64,000 bases of DNA from Punctularia strigosozonata HHB-11173 SS5 (taxonomy: Eukaryota > Basidiomycota > Agaricomycetes > Corticiales > Punctulariaceae), in contig NW_006767433.1 in NCBI RefSeq assembly GCF_000264995.1, forward strand, positions 2,557,074 through 2,621,073, written 5' to 3'. The notes beneath the pieces are model-generated. The model had not been told where the DNA came from. It did not search any database and saw only the letters and a list, made by a program, of their open reading frames with translations. Of the stretch, positions 9,926 to 21,894 are shown piece by piece. The translations under genes were made by a program, and so were the position numbers. How positions within the stretch are numbered: the stretch's first letter is position 1; each line of letters begins with the position of its first letter.

Positions 9926-11660
9926 TCACGTCCTTTTACTAGTGTACCATGATAGACCGACGCTGCCGACGCCATTGATACATACACGAGCGTGCAAGCG
10001 GCAGACCTAGGCCACGATCGTGAGATATCCACTAAAGACCGGGATGCTGGTCTCACTGTGTCTGCGACTTCATTATCTCTGAAGTGTACTTCGAGATCGC
10101 CATTCGGCATTCGGATGAATTGGCTCAGTTCTCCGAAAGACTGAGGATCGCGCATCAGTTTGGACGGAGAATAGAGATAATCGACATCCTTACTTCGCAC
10201 CACTGTTTGACACCTTCGATGCGTTTCAAGTCATCCTTCTTGATGCCGCTGATGACAAGCTTGCGCTTGTACTTGCTCTTGCTCTTCGACGTACCAACCC
10301 TCGGTAGACAGAACGTAAGCTCCTTTCGTTCCGTGTCATCCGCCATATTGTTGGTCAGTGTCTTCAATGATAGCGGTACGCGTACAGTCTTCACTGGGGT
10401 CTCGTCCGCCAGGGTTTTTGTAGAATTGGGAGGATCAAACATATGTGTAGCGTTGGTCGGGAGGGACCACAGAGAGGGCCCGGATGATCTGAACATCGAG
10501 CCAGATGATTGCCCAATAGATCCAAACGAATACTTTCTAGAAGAACTGAACGTGGAGGAAGATGTCACCGAAGTGGTCGAAGTCGAGTACGTCGTCGTTG
10601 AGGACATGCTTGGCCGCGAGGGTGGCAACGAGGTATCTTGCGGCCCAACTGCTTGTGGTACATATGGATCGGAGAAATGGCCCACTACACTTGGCCTTGG
10701 CCGTCGATAGGTCCATGTGCCCAAGGCTCGTGATGTGGGCGTCAGCCGAGGTTTCACTGTGCCATGTTCCACCGTGTCTGCATGGCGGAAGACGGATAGG
10801 CTGGAGCTTCTTCTGTGGCTACCCTGCGTATCGGAGTCGCTCATTTCAGGACAAGCCTTCGATGAGATGCCACCTTGCCTAACTGAAGGAGTGTTCGCGG
10901 ACGGTGAACGAAGAGATGCTGAAAGAACACGATGCCAATGTCGGAGTGGAGACGCAGGCTTGGAAGAGCTTCCATGCTGACCGGGAGTCGCCGTATGTTC
11001 TTGAAGTGACGATCCCGAGGGGCATTGCAGATCCGGCGTTCTTGGCTGCTCAGCATGTATGTCCTAGACGCGAGCTCAACGACCAACGCACAACACGCGC
11101 CTGTGCAGGGTCGAACGTACTTCATCAAGGTTGATAACGGATGGGTTTTCTGCCACATCTTCCTGACCAAGGATTATGTAGCTATGCAGAGTGTGCGTGT
11201 CGTCGTCCCGATCGGCTGCACTCCATCTACCCAGATGTGGGTACGCGAGATATGGATTGGGAGGTGTGCCAACGTGGGGCACCGCTGATCCATCGCTTTC
11301 GTACAATAGATCAAGGGTCGTCTGCTCCTCGATCCATCTCTGAATGCGACTCGCGCGTCGGGGACGAGGCACTGCAAGTTTCGAAGACCAATCGCTGTCT
11401 CCTCCAGCTGGAATCGCGTTCGAGCTTTGCGGCAGATAGCCAAATAGCAATGTCTCATCTATTACACTTTTCAGCTTTTGCTGTACACACAACGCGACCG
11501 GCACACACAAACCTCGAGGAGGCGCATGGATGGTGCTTCTCATGGCAGGAGGTGGTGCAGGACCGTGGCCAACTGTCCGTACCGGTGAGTTATACGGTGT
11601 GCTGGATAGGCCAATGAGGTATCGTGGGTTGGGGGTACAAACGGAAGAGCGTCTGGTCAA
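9926..11660 (-). CDS. Disordered protein with a conserved C-terminal domain
   Basis: Five exons (11660-11583, 11480-11121, 11063-10194, 10140-10057, 10006-9926), all in phase 0, give 490 residues. The middle is Ser/Thr/Pro-rich and probably unstructured. The C-terminus is compact and conserved-looking: KRKLVISGIKKDDLKRIEGV, KQWCESFGELSQFIRMPNGD, LEVHFRDNEVADTVCRLHAR, then GVGSVGLSWYTSKR. The spacing of hydrophobic residues (LVISGI...VKQWCESFGEL...DLEVHFRD) resembles an RRM-like fold, with ISGI as a possible RNP2-like strand, but this is inference. I have seen similar proteins only in mushroom-forming fungi and know no function. The start is tentative: the first exon (MTRRSSVCTPN) keeps the frame but has no conserved feature. 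Confidence 0.7.
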
Positions 11661-12273
11661 GGCCAGGTATGCATAGGCAAGGCAGTTGCGAGGCAGAGGC
11701 CATGTGCTGCGCGCAAGTCGAACATTGACGTGAATCTACACCTCGAGGCCGGGAAGAAGGCGGATGGTCCGGTGTACGCGCTACCCAATCTGGAACGCAT
11801 CAATTCACACGGATACTCGGGCAGTCAACGGACCCCATTCTACATCTTCGTTTGTACAGCAGCCGCGCAGCTTCAATCGGTGCAATAGGAAATAGCCACA
11901 GTGAAGTTACATACTTCCAACTTGCTGACTCCGATGTAGTGATTACGACCGGTAGACAAATGAATTTGGGACACGGCGCTCATGCCTGAATTGATATTGC
12001 CGATATGCGCGAATATGCCAACGCCGTTTACGTTGGACTCTACGTGAGCTGCGCAAGACCTGTGACCTTACCATGCTAGAGCAGGTCAATTGGCTGGAAC
12101 TTTTTTCTTGCCAGAGCTGGGGCCGGTGGCTCCACGCGGTTCTGTCGCAAGAGTCCCAACGCAACGCGATATAGTGTATACAGGATCAGACCTGCGGAGT
12201 GGGCTTGGATAAGCACCATCTGAGAAGCAAATATAACAGGAAGATGAAGACGTACTGCTCAGTGAGTAAGCAT
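11661..12273. other. Intergenic, nothing recognised
   Basis: About 600 bp between two minus-strand genes. A 73-codon minus-strand frame (11943-12164) shows no family features. The stretch should hold the promoter of the downstream gene and the 3' region of CFD1. No RNA gene or repeat was seen. Confidence 0.4.
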
Positions 12274-13209
12274 TCAGTTCTCGATTTTTGTCAACGTCTC
12301 GAGGATTGACGCGACGATGGATTTGAACAGTAAAGAGGACGTCGTCTTCTGATACTTCTTGAGTACATCGAACGAACCGTCCGTGTGACCATCCTCCCGA
12401 TCCGCGTCCGAGTTCTCGGCGGCATCCAGCAAGGTCACCAGTTCAGAGTCCACCGGCAAGCGGCCAAGGTATGGTAGCTGTTCCCGAGTTGCCATTTCCT
12501 CTCCTCCACCCGTGGAGAAGATGTTGCTAACCTCGCCGCAGCAGGGGCATACGTAGCCACTCATGTTTTCTATGATCCCTAGGACAGGCAAGGAGACGTT
12601 GCGCGTGAATGAAAGGCATTTCATGGCGTCCATAAGGGCAACGGCTTGTGGTGTGGTGACAATGACCGCAGACAGTTTATGATGCACGGGTGCAAGGTGT
12701 TCCAGCAAGGACAGATGTTCATCCGATGTACCTGATCAGGATTGAAATGCCGATCGTGTAGTCAGTGATTGGACTGTTAACATACCAGGGGGTGTATCGA
12801 TCACGAGGTAATCCAGCTCAGCCCATCGCACATCGCTGAGGAATTGCCTGATCATGGCATTCTTCTTTGGCCCTCTCCATACGACGGAATCTTCTTTGCG
12901 CTTCAAGAGGAAGCCCACGCTCATGCAGGCTAACCTTGCCTCCGATCCGTCCGCGTAGACGGGAACCCATCCATCGCTGCTCTGCACGACTCCCTTTCCA
13001 TCCAAGCCAAGCATTCGAGGTATTGAAGGTCCGGTGAGGTCGACATCAAGTATCCCTACGCGAGCAGAGGAAGAGGACGCATGCAAAGATAGCGCAAGTT
13101 GTGCTGTGACCGATGACTTGCCAACACCACCCTTGCCTGAGAGAACAACGATGATGTGTTTGACCGTGCTGAGTCGTCTGGATACTGGTGTTTCCTGCAA
13201 TGAGGCCAT
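12274..13209 (-). CDS. CFD1: Cytosolic Fe-S cluster assembly scaffold CFD1 (NUBP2)
   Basis: Two exons (13209-12786, 12731-12274) give 293 residues. It is a P-loop NTPase of the Mrp/NBP35 family: [13 protein letters not shown] (deviant Walker A) near residue 20, [18 protein letters not shown], a Walker B-type YLVIDTPPG, and the paired C-terminal cysteines CPCC in [14 protein letters not shown] that bind the bridging 4Fe-4S cluster. The N-terminal four-cysteine ferredoxin-like motif of NBP35 is absent, which separates CFD1 from its partner. In yeast the CFD1-NBP35 complex builds clusters for cytosolic and nuclear apoproteins. The start at 13209 (MASLQETP) is preferred; an upstream in-frame ATG at 13305 would add 32 residues unlike the family. 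Confidence 0.95.
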
Positions 13210-13478
13210 GGCACGAGCCAGAGATGTAATAGGGATCACCACAACATGCTCGAAGAGGCTTAAGCTTGACTCAGCAATGCGGCATTTTGCTAAGATCGTG
13301 GCCACGTGGTTATCGACTGGAGTCCGAAGGTAACGAATGTAGGACGTCGTTTTGTCACTTATGTAGGTGCTTAACAGGCCATGACATATAGAACATCAAG
13401 GACAGGACACTGCAATCATGATACGGGGCCCATAACTTAGGTTTGAAATAGTTGCGGCCTCATGTTCTACGGCAGGGT

Positions 13479-14833
13479 TCAGTTTACTCCAGACGCAATA
13501 CTCATGGGAGCTCGACGCACCATTTTGCTCAGACGAGCTATCAATCCACCAAGCTGGATAATTGTTCCCACCCCTTCGAGAATGCGCATATGCGTGAAGC
13601 CGATTTCCTATGGTGAAATGAACATTAGACCAGGTTATCGTGGTCATAATGAAGTGGATACCTTAATATACTCCAGCTCAGTATATTCCGGAAGATCGTC
13701 CATGGTCTTCACCACCCTGAAAATAGTCACGACAATATCCACAGCACTGTACCCCTGCTCCCATAGATCGTTCAGCTTTTCCATGGCCGTGTCAAGGTCA
13801 CTCTTTTGGCATGCCCGGATGATGGTTTGTACGGTGATCGGGTGAGGCTGGTCGCAGACCTTGAACACATTGTCGCCAGACACAAATCCAAATCCCGACC
13901 AAGTCGATTGTAGGTTGTTGATTGCTTGCCGCATGTCCCCTTCGGAGGTGAATATGAGTGCGGTGAGACCGTCATCGTTATATTTGACCTTTTCATATGT
14001 ATTAGCTGAGTAGGGGACACATATGCTTTATTACCTTCTCTAGTTCGCAGATTTCGAGTAGACGTTTGAGTAGTTCCGTGTCTCGCAGCTTTGAATACCT
14101 GAGAATCGCGCAACGACTCTGAATAGGTTCGATGATCTTGTTCGACATGTTACATGCCAAGCAGAAGCGTGTTGTGTTCGCGTATATCTCCATTGTACGT
14201 CGTAGCGCCTGCTGAGCACCAGCGGTCATGCTGAAACACTTTGATTTTATCATACACGACACGAGCGGATAATCTTCCCCACCTGTCTGCCTCGTCAAGT
14301 ATCACGATCTTGTGTCGACCAGGGGGTAATGTTACTTTCTTCTGGGCGAAAGTCTTGATCTTATTCCGCACAACCTCGATGCCTCTATAGGTCGCCTTTC
14401 AGCTAGATGACAACAGACCGAGAAGATAGCAGATACAGACCTTTCATCCGACGCATTGAGCTCCAACACCCCTTCCTTGTAAGCATTCCCCAGCAGTTGA
14501 TGTGCCAGACAGTGTATGCTGGTTGTTTTGCCTATGCCAGGCATGCCCTGTTTCGTTGTTGTGGCTTCAGCTCAGAGACAAAGCGTTAATATACAACACT
14601 CACAGAGATGATGATATGAGGGCAGTTTCCATCCCGTGCTATAACTTTCAACCGCTCTATAGTCTCGATGTTGCCGACGACGTCGTCCAAAACCTTAGGT
14701 CGATACTTCTCGACCCTGCGTCGTCGTAAACGAGATGACCAAGCAACAGTAGGTATTGTATGTACCAGGGAAGTTCGTATGCCACAGTGCCGTTCGTTGC
14801 GGGTCCTTTTCCTTTGCCAAGAGTAGAGGTCAT
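13479..14833 (-). CDS. RFC4: Replication factor C clamp-loader subunit (yeast Rfc4, human RFC2)
   Basis: Seven exons (14833-14766, 14715-14604, 14547-14441, 14384-14283, 14230-14035, 13988-13662, 13607-13479) give 346 residues. Diagnostic blocks: [41 protein letters not shown] (Walker A), [18 protein letters not shown] (Walker B), [38 protein letters not shown] (SRC motif with the arginine finger), [12 protein letters not shown] and [15 protein letters not shown]. The block set matches yeast Rfc4/human RFC2 better than the other small subunits. The product loads PCNA at primer-template junctions in the nucleus. The gene is divergent from the seryl-tRNA synthetase gene across only 88 bp. Confidence 0.95.
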
Positions 14834-14921
14834 CTCGAAAGCGCGTAGCGTGACGTTGTGACTTCACGCGTCTCGTATACTCACGGAAGTGGAACCTCGG
14901 CCACTGAGCGCATTGTGACAA
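14834..14921. promoter_or_regulatory. 88-bp bidirectional promoter with an ACGCGT element
   Basis: The start codons of RFC (minus) and seryl-tRNA synthetase (plus) are 88 bp apart, so both promoters share this stretch. It contains the palindrome ACGCGT at 14866-14871, the MluI cell-cycle box that drives G1/S expression of replication genes in ascomycete yeasts through MBF. Whether the site works here is inference; the position in front of an RFC gene is suggestive. Confidence 0.45.
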
Positions 14922-16466
14922 ATGCGACGTTCACTCGGACCCTTGACTTCAACGCGCGGTACGTGCGCCGTATAGTCCATTCCAATTGTCTCTCAGTGTG
15001 TATCCAGGGTATCAATGTCGCAGCTACGCCACGAAACGGCTCGCCGGAGCTGCATCGGAGGTTTCCAGCTTGCCTCCTCCACGATTACGCCTCAAGACGC
15101 TCTCCGAAAGCCCGGACGCTGCAGCTCATAATGCCGCAACCCGCAAGGCTCAACTGGAGCCGGATACGTTCATCAAGATCGCCTCTCTCTACACGGAGCA
15201 GAAGGAGCTGCAAAGCGCCTATAATACGAAGGTCCACGTGCAATCCACTGTAGGCGACCAGATACGTACTATCAGGGATCTGGACCAAAAGCAAGCTGCC
15301 ATAGAGAAAGCGAAGCGTCTCAAATCGGAACTGAGCTCAATTGATAGTAAACTGAGCGAGACTAAGAGTCAGTTGCTTCAACTCGCCTTGTCCGTCCCGA
15401 ATGACACCCACCCCTCCACACCTCTCGGACCCGAGTCTGCCGCAGTGACGCTCTGTACACATGGTCCAGAACCTATGCCGCAGGATTCTGCCAGAGACCA
15501 CGTAGCTGTTGCACGCAGCTTGGATCTCCTCGACTTGGAGGCTGGCTCCTCAACTACCGGCTCTTCGTGGTACTACCTCCGTAACGAAGGCGCCATGCTC
15601 GAACTCGCTCTCACTAACTACGCGCTATCAATCGCGCTCAAGCACGGATTCACTTTTGTTACAACGCCGGATGTTGTCCGCTCAGACATAGCAGCCCGAT
15701 GCGGCTTCCAGCCACGAGATCGGGATGCCTCACAAATATACCATCTGGAGCACACCAACCCACAATTGGTCCTCGCTGGCACCGCAGAAATTCCCTTAGC
15801 AGGGATGCTGGCCAACAAGATTTTTACGGAGGACGCACTTCCGATCAAAGTTGTTGGGCTCGGCAAAGCCTTTCGCGCTGAAGCGGGTGCTCGGGGTGCA
15901 GACACACGCGGATTATATCGAGTCCATCAGTTTCAGAAGCTGGAACTATTTGCTGCCACTACTGAAGATGAGAGCGAAGCGATGATGGAGGAGCTACGAT
16001 TGATCCAGACGGAGATCTTTGAGGGACTGGGCTTCCCTTTCAGGTATGTTGGCGGATGTTACTGATCCAGTGCGTCTCAACGCAATCTATGCTTCACAGG
16101 ATCCTCGACATGCCGACTGAAGAACTCGGCGCGAGCGCCTATCGCAAGTATGACATGGAGGCGTGGATGCCTGGGCGTGGTGCTTGGGGCGAAATATCCT
16201 CCACCTCGAACTGCACGGATTATCAAGCTCGCCGGTTACACATCCGGTATCGACGGACCGTCCAGTCCCAAGCAGATGCAAGCGGCTTACCCTTCGTGCA
16301 CACATTGAACGGGACGGCAGCCGCCATTCCTCGACTCATCGTGGCTCTTCTGGAAAATGGGGCGATCTTTGACGAAGCTGGTTCCATCTGCGGGATGGAT
16401 CTCCCTGAAGTACTCCGACCATTTTGGATAGGGACCTCCACCGAAAACAAAGTGAGATGGAGATAA
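14922..16466 (+). CDS. Seryl-tRNA synthetase, probably mitochondrial
   Basis: Three exons (14922-14958, 15008-16043, 16100-16466) give 479 residues. Class II features are present: an N-terminal coiled-coil arm rich in Lys/Glu (about residues 60-130), [28 protein letters not shown], motif 2 in [20 protein letters not shown] with FQKLELF, and motif 3 around [20 protein letters not shown]. The first exon encodes [12 protein letters not shown] and joins to [12 protein letters not shown], an Arg/Ser/Thr-rich stretch without acidic residues. This is a good mitochondrial presequence and the reason to call it the organellar enzyme. It charges tRNA-Ser with serine. An open frame starting at a TTG (14986) is not the real start; splicing 14958 to 15008 keeps the frame and supplies an ATG. 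Confidence 0.93.
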
Positions 16467-16560
16467 TACACCTGTCAAAAATCCTATTCCAGGTCGTGAT
16501 ATTACAGGATAAGCCCACGGGAAGGCGGCATCATCGATAATCAAGATTCAAGCGTTGATG

Positions 16561-18578
16561 TTACCATTTCATTCCATGCTGAACCTCCGTCCCTAGCGTA
16601 ACACCCTCGTCTTCGGGATCTACGAAAGGGTCTGCGAATGGGTCTTCCTCCAGTAACCCCTTGTTCGGCTGAGTCCCGGGTTCTTCGTCGTCGGACACGT
16701 GGACATAATTCCTCCCTGAGGAGCCAGACGCATATGCGTGCTTATCATGCGCCTCTTCATCCGATGACTGGTAGTCGCTGAAGTCGGAGAGTGACCCGCG
16801 ACGATAACCATCATAGCCGTAATCATCGCTGGACCGGGGCGCATTGGGCCTCATCGGAGGCGGGAGCTGACTGCAAAATAGAGCGCGATGAAGGCCTGAT
16901 GTGCTTCTAGACCAGTAATCGAAACTTACCTCTTCTCGTCTCCTATGGCGCCGAAGCTTAGATCCTGTAAGTCGGGGTGCGCCGGTGTGGCCCTCTGAGC
17001 TTCATACGAAGATTCCTCGCGTTGCTTTCCGCGCGTGCTCCCGGCCTTCACGGCCCGCTGGACCGCAGCACGTTGTTTCTCCTGCAGCTTGGACACTTCC
17101 GATTCGTGAATATTCGCCTTCACCAAACCGGCTTGTACGTCGTCGACGTCCTTCTCGGTGACCACAGGTTTGGAGAGCTGCCTGTGCTTGAGTCCTAGTT
17201 CGAAGTGTTGAGATGAGGTAGACTTACCGTGTCGTACATCTCTAGGGCCGCTATTATGCGCTCATTGACTTCGATCAACGTTCCGATGAGGTCTTCGTTC
17301 TCAACCAACTGGTCAATATCCAGCATGAGCTACGGGGTCCCTATCAAACGCGGCGAATGTTACCTGAATGTACCGAACGATAACCTTCCGAGATTGCTTC
17401 GCTTTCGCAAGACAATCTTGCACGCGCTCATTGGCTTGCAGGCTGTCATTGGCCGTGTTCACGAGCTAGTGGACATCAGATGGTATGTACTAGAGAAACG
17501 AAACTAGACGAACCGTGATCGCATTCACGAGATTGCTGGACGCTTGCGATGCGGTCGCAATCGATTCTAGGATCTTTGGCTTCTCCTGTGGTGGAATGAT
17601 CAAGTCAGCGAGAATCGTGAACTCCGTGCCCGGTGCTTGCCTGCTCAAACACGAATGGCTTCCTGTTCGCTCGTGCCCGTGCCCTCCGAGCCTCTTCCTC
17701 CCTCTTCCGTTTCTCCGCCTCTTTCTCTTCCTTGGCACGCCTCTTTGCTTCCTCCTTTGCTTCCTTCTCTTCCCGGCGTTTTCGCTCGTACTCTTCCTCC
17801 CGCTTCCTCCTTTCTGCATCCATCTGCGCAATCTGGTGGGGATCGACGCTCCGCGGGCGTTCAGGCTTGACCTGCTTGTATAGGCCGGCTACAAAAGACA
17901 TGCTCGGATCGTCTTTGAACTGTTGATTCCAGGAAGCCAGAACATGGAGCAACTTCTTCTTCACTTTAGGGTCCGTGGTGGGGTCCGTCGCGAGGTGTTT
18001 CAGAGCATCGGTAAGTTGGTGATCCGCGAACGATTCTGTCCATCGGTCAGTCAGATCGGTGTACCGGCACAGATCAAGATACACGTACTTTGGAACCGCG
18101 GCCCCCCATTCTCCACAAGTGCTTTCAGGATCTAACCTTGCTGTCGGCTGGAGCCTTACTCCGTAACGATGGCTGCACCTACCACTAGCGCCCGATACTG
18201 ATTGTGCACGGTTCCGTGCTTGATCTTCTTCCGTATTGCTCTGGAGGCTTCTGCAGGTCTGCAGAAAGTTGAACTCATCAGGGGGTAGATGTACGGAGAT
18301 CATATATACCCGGTCGGCTGCAAGTTGATTGAATCCACGATTTCGGGGATGCTGATGTCGATGCATTAGTAGCGCACTGATTGCGGTAGGACTATGCCGA
18401 ACCCGTCATATGCCTCGTCCTCATAACTGTTGGATGTGACAATATCTATCCACTGCGTGATAGACGACTGCGTCCTGCAGTTAGAGCAGGCGTTGTCCTT
18501 GGAGGAAGAAGTGCGCACATGGGGTTTATCGTTGCTGAATGCGGAGAACACTGTCTTTGCGGCGCTGATGGCGGCCAT
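16561..18578 (-). CDS. VHS and GAT-like domain protein (LSB5 type)
   Basis: About ten exons, start 18578 (MAAISAAKTVFSAF), stop 16561-16563. The N-terminal part reads as a VHS superhelix: SSITQWIDIVTSN, EAYDGIPEIVDSINLQPTG, AIRKKIKHGTVHNQYRALV, LKALVENGGPRFQ, DHQLTDALKHLATDPTTDPK. A long charged coiled coil follows (RRKREEEYERKRREEKEAKE), then GAT-like helices (KPKILESIATASQASSNLV, VENEDLIGTLIEVNERI) and an acidic disordered tail. In yeast, Lsb5 links ubiquitin, clathrin adaptors and actin at the cortex, so a role in endocytic or Golgi sorting is inferred. One intron (17586-17640, 55 nt) must use a GC donor: the sequence is CAG|GCAAGC..ACAG|GAG, and reading through hits a stop. Other exon borders are approximate. 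Confidence 0.85.
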
Positions 18579-18762
18579 GGTAGAAGCTTCACAGACCTCC
18601 TCGGGGTCGGACGGGCCAGGTGTTGAATGTAGCTGCTGTAGATAAGTCACTACGATAGTTATACTGAGCGACCCATGTGAGTCTGACGTCAAGAAGCGCC
18701 AAGCTCGCGTGTCACGACCTTGAGTGCCTGGCTGAATATTGATAATATTCTTGCCAGACGCG

Positions 18763-19286
18763 ATGGCAGCCGCCCCGCCAGATCTGCAGAGGCTCAGCGC
18801 AGACTATCAAGTCCTGCAGAACCAGCTCAGCTCTACAATCGACGCCCGCCAGCGCCTGGACGCACAGCTGACGGAAAATGAAGCCGTTTGGAAGGTCGCA
18901 GAATGACCACCTTAGCTGTCCTTTCCTCGACTGATCCCCGTGCCGCAGGAATTTGGCCAGCTCACCACTAGCAACACGGTATATAAACTCATCGGACCGG
19001 TATTGGTCCAGCAGGACCAGTCTGAGGCCAAGCAGAACGTTCAAAAACGTTTAGAGTTCATCAGGAGCGAAATGTGAGCATCTGTGATTTGCTGTGCAGG
19101 ACCGCGTCCATGCTCACATATGTGATAGAAAGCGCGTCGAGACTCAGATCAAGGACCTGGGCACCAAATCCGACATGAAACGAGATGAGGTAAGAATGTC
19201 ATCGAAAACTCGTATGGTATGGGCTGAGGATCCACTAGTTGATCGCTGCGCAAGCGCTTTTGCAACAAACGCAGCCCGCTGCATGA
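18763..19286 (+). CDS. PFD6: Prefoldin subunit 6
   Basis: Four exons (18763-18894, 18949-19073, 19129-19189, 19239-19286) give a protein of about 121 residues, the usual length for beta-type prefoldin. Visible features are two long coiled-coil helices (LQRLSADYQVLQNQLSSTID and IKRVETQIKDLGTKSDMKRD) around the beta-hairpin segment VYKLIGPVLVQQDQSEAKQN, the signature of Pfd6/Yke2. The hexameric prefoldin chaperone hands unfolded actin and tubulin to the CCT chaperonin in the cytosol. The gene is divergent from the VHS-domain gene (184 bp) and convergent with UTP11 (157 bp). Confidence 0.93.
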
Positions 19287-19443
19287 CAGCTCAGATCACA
19301 TTACGATGGACAGAGTCCCTTACCTCTAATGATTCAAGACTTAAGAGCCCGTTTGCGTTTCAGCCGCATGTTATCATGGTCGCATTCGCGGAAAGATCGT
19401 TGACAAAGGATATTCCGCATGAGCTAAACCGGATGAAACGTAC

Positions 19444-20637
19444 CTATCGCTTGCGCTCCGCCCGCCATTTGTAGACCCGCGGCTTGTACGTCTTCCCGTC
19501 TACCTTTCCTCGTTTCTTGCCCGAGGTATCTTCGTCTGCGTTTTCGTCCTCGCTCTCTCCCTCGACCTTCTCTACTCCAGCTATCTTTCGCCGAGCTCCC
19601 TTGCCCATGAGCATCTTCTGCATATCGAGCTCCCGCTCAGCGTACCGGAGCTGCTGTTCCCGCTTCAATCGAGCAGAAAGCTCCTTTAACAACCGACTCC
19701 GATGCTCCTGCGTTATGTTAACACGGGCCACGCTTATAATCAGGACACCACACATACGCGAGCCTGCCCCGATGGCTCCTCTGCCCCTACACTGGCGTTG
19801 CTCAGCTCATTACCAAGTCGACGGCGTTTCTTCTGCATCAGGCCCCGCTCTGGAGTTTTCCAGCCTAGGTCGACCGCGGTGTCCGTAACAACGTCGCTCT
19901 CATTCGTTGTTCTGGAGGGCAATGATACGGATCCTTGGGGTGCTACGGAGGTCCATGAGCGAAACCGGATGAGCGTGGAAGGCAACATACCTTCTTCGAC
20001 CGAGTCAGCAAATACCGTATGACCCGGGCCGCTCTTCCGGCGCCGCGATTTGGTCAAGCGACACGATAAGATGCCCGCGTCCTCGAGTATCCCTATTTCT
20101 TCTTCGTCCAGGCCATGCGCATCATTGTGGTCAACGGATGAGATGGGGCGTAAGAGGTCAGCCAAAGCACTCAGTTCAGCTTTTAGCTTATCAATTTTCT
20201 GTTCAAGACATGAAAGAGGCAAATTGTCTAACGTGGTGGCAATGTCATACCTTCAGCCCAACCAAACGCATCGTGCGGATATAATTGGCATCTTGCGTTT
20301 TGAGCACCTTCACGAGATCGATGGGCAAAGCAACGTTTCCTCTCTCTTGAACGTGCACCCCATTCTAACCATGGGTCAATCAGCATCATGCGTCGAGGGT
20401 GAATTGGTAGTGATGCACCTCCGTCCGCTGTCTAGTCATGCCGAAGTAGAATTCATCCTTGTTGCGGTCTGCCGCCTTTTGCTGCAGCCGTTTGAGCCTG
20501 TCTTGCTTCGAATGATAGTCGCGAGCGCGGAGAACATAATCCTTGTGTTTCTCGAGAATTCCAAAACGTGTACGATGTGCAAGCTGAGATCGCTCCTTGT
20601 GATTGCGACGGTGCAACGAATTTCTTAGCGACGACAT
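19444..20637 (-). CDS. UTP11: U3 snoRNP / SSU processome protein UTP11
   Basis: About five exons; start 20637, stop 19444-19446. Family blocks: [45 protein letters not shown], then [20 protein letters not shown] and [14 protein letters not shown] after splicing [18 protein letters not shown] and [10 protein letters not shown] follow, and the C-terminus [20 protein letters not shown] ends in a basic tail. UTP11 belongs to the nucleolar complex that processes 18S pre-rRNA. The region between about 20000 and 19750 is low in complexity, and its exon borders are uncertain. Confidence 0.92.
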
Positions 20638-20843
20638 AGTGGTCAATAGCGAAGTGTGTATATGGCACGTGACACAAGGAGGCCATTCTAATGTCTTCCC
20701 GCTTAATGAAATGCTGGTACGAGATAAACCGTATGATAGAGTACGATGGACGAGAACTATGCTAACTCGTCCGGGGCGTACAGGAGTAGGCCCGGAAACG
20801 TGGGTGAATTATAGACTACAGATACGATATCGCACGGCCCAAG

Positions 20844-21894
20844 CTAAGGGTCCTCACCGGGCCCAACTCCGCCATCGCTGGGATGTGGTGCGCTTGACGC
20901 AACCGGACTCTCCAGATACATGCGGATCAACACACTCTCTAGAGCATGAACAGATTCTGCTGGAAAGTTGAAATCACGAGCCCTCTCTCTAATGCTCTGG
21001 AAGAGCACGCCGATTCGGTCCCACCGTTCTTCAGTGCCGGCCAGTGCAGCTACAGGTGTGGTTGGAGGAGCGGGTGCGATGTGTGGAAGGGGAGCAATCA
21101 TGGATATGGCGGAGGAAGGCCCGGTCGACGGGCCAGAAGCGCTCGCTGGCGCACTTGCTGTATCCGCAAGAGCAACGATTCCTCGCTCGCCGACATTGCT
21201 CTTACTGCGGGCATTTATAATTTTCCGACCCTTTCTTGTGAATGGGAGGTTGGCTGGTCCGATTTCGTGCGAATGATCCGAGATGTCTACGCTCCATATG
21301 AGCTCAAGGCACATAGAGAAACAGCGACTCGCTTACACATTACTCGAACTTCCGGAGAGTCGTGATAGGTCTTGTAACTGATAGATGCAGGACAGCCTGT
21401 ACCTTCGATCTACGCCATGTCATTCCAGTTGCTTCGTAGGTGTTGAGAATGAGCGTCACCTTTCTGCTCGGGACTTTGCGTTTTCGCTCGGGAAATTTCT
21501 TGACGTACTTCTTGCGGCCACTGCGATTATGTCGCGCGCAAACCAGTTTCGTATGTTCCTTGAACCGCGGTGGGACGGCTTTCGATATATGGGTATCCCC
21601 TTTCACGAATTCGACCACCTTCACCTCCTCCTCTTGGGCGCGCCATGCTTGGAAGGCATCGATAGTCGGGAAGACGAGCGTATAGCCATCGTCCATATCT
21701 CCGGAACCATATGGGAGTTTTGGTCCGCCATTTTGTAACTGAACACGGAAAGAAACGCCTGGACGAGGTGACGGGTCGGAAAATGGTTGTTGATTCGCCG
21801 AATCGGTGTTGGGTGGCACCGAAAATGCTGCCAATCCTTGCGGTGGTAACTCCGAGGGAGTAAGACCTTGTATACGAAATCTTTGAAAGCTCAT
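20844..21894 (-). CDS. FAR1-like zinc-binding domain protein
   Basis: Three exons: 21894 to about 21463, then IEGTGCPASISYKTYHDSPE, then ISDHSHEIGPANLPFTRKGR onward to the stop at 20844. The frame holds only with the introns AAG|GTGACG..GTAG|ATC and ATGT|GTAAGC..GTAG|ACATC. After a Pro/Ser-rich head comes a segment GYTLVFPTIDAFQAWRAQEE, VCARHNRSGRKKYVKK, KRKVPSRK, GTGC and HSHE. The spacing Cys/His...Cys...His-x-His and the basic Lys/Arg patch resemble FAR1-type DNA-binding domains, which descend from Mutator-like transposases. There is no transposase core after it, only an Ala/Pro-rich linker and a short helical C-terminus (RWDRIGVLFQSIRERARDFN). It could be a host regulator built from a transposon domain; function is unknown. 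Confidence 0.72.

Noticed and set aside
14986-15010. Seryl-tRNA synthetase starting at 14986
   Set aside because: That codon is TTG; an upstream ATG exon at 14922 splices in frame and supplies a proper presequence.
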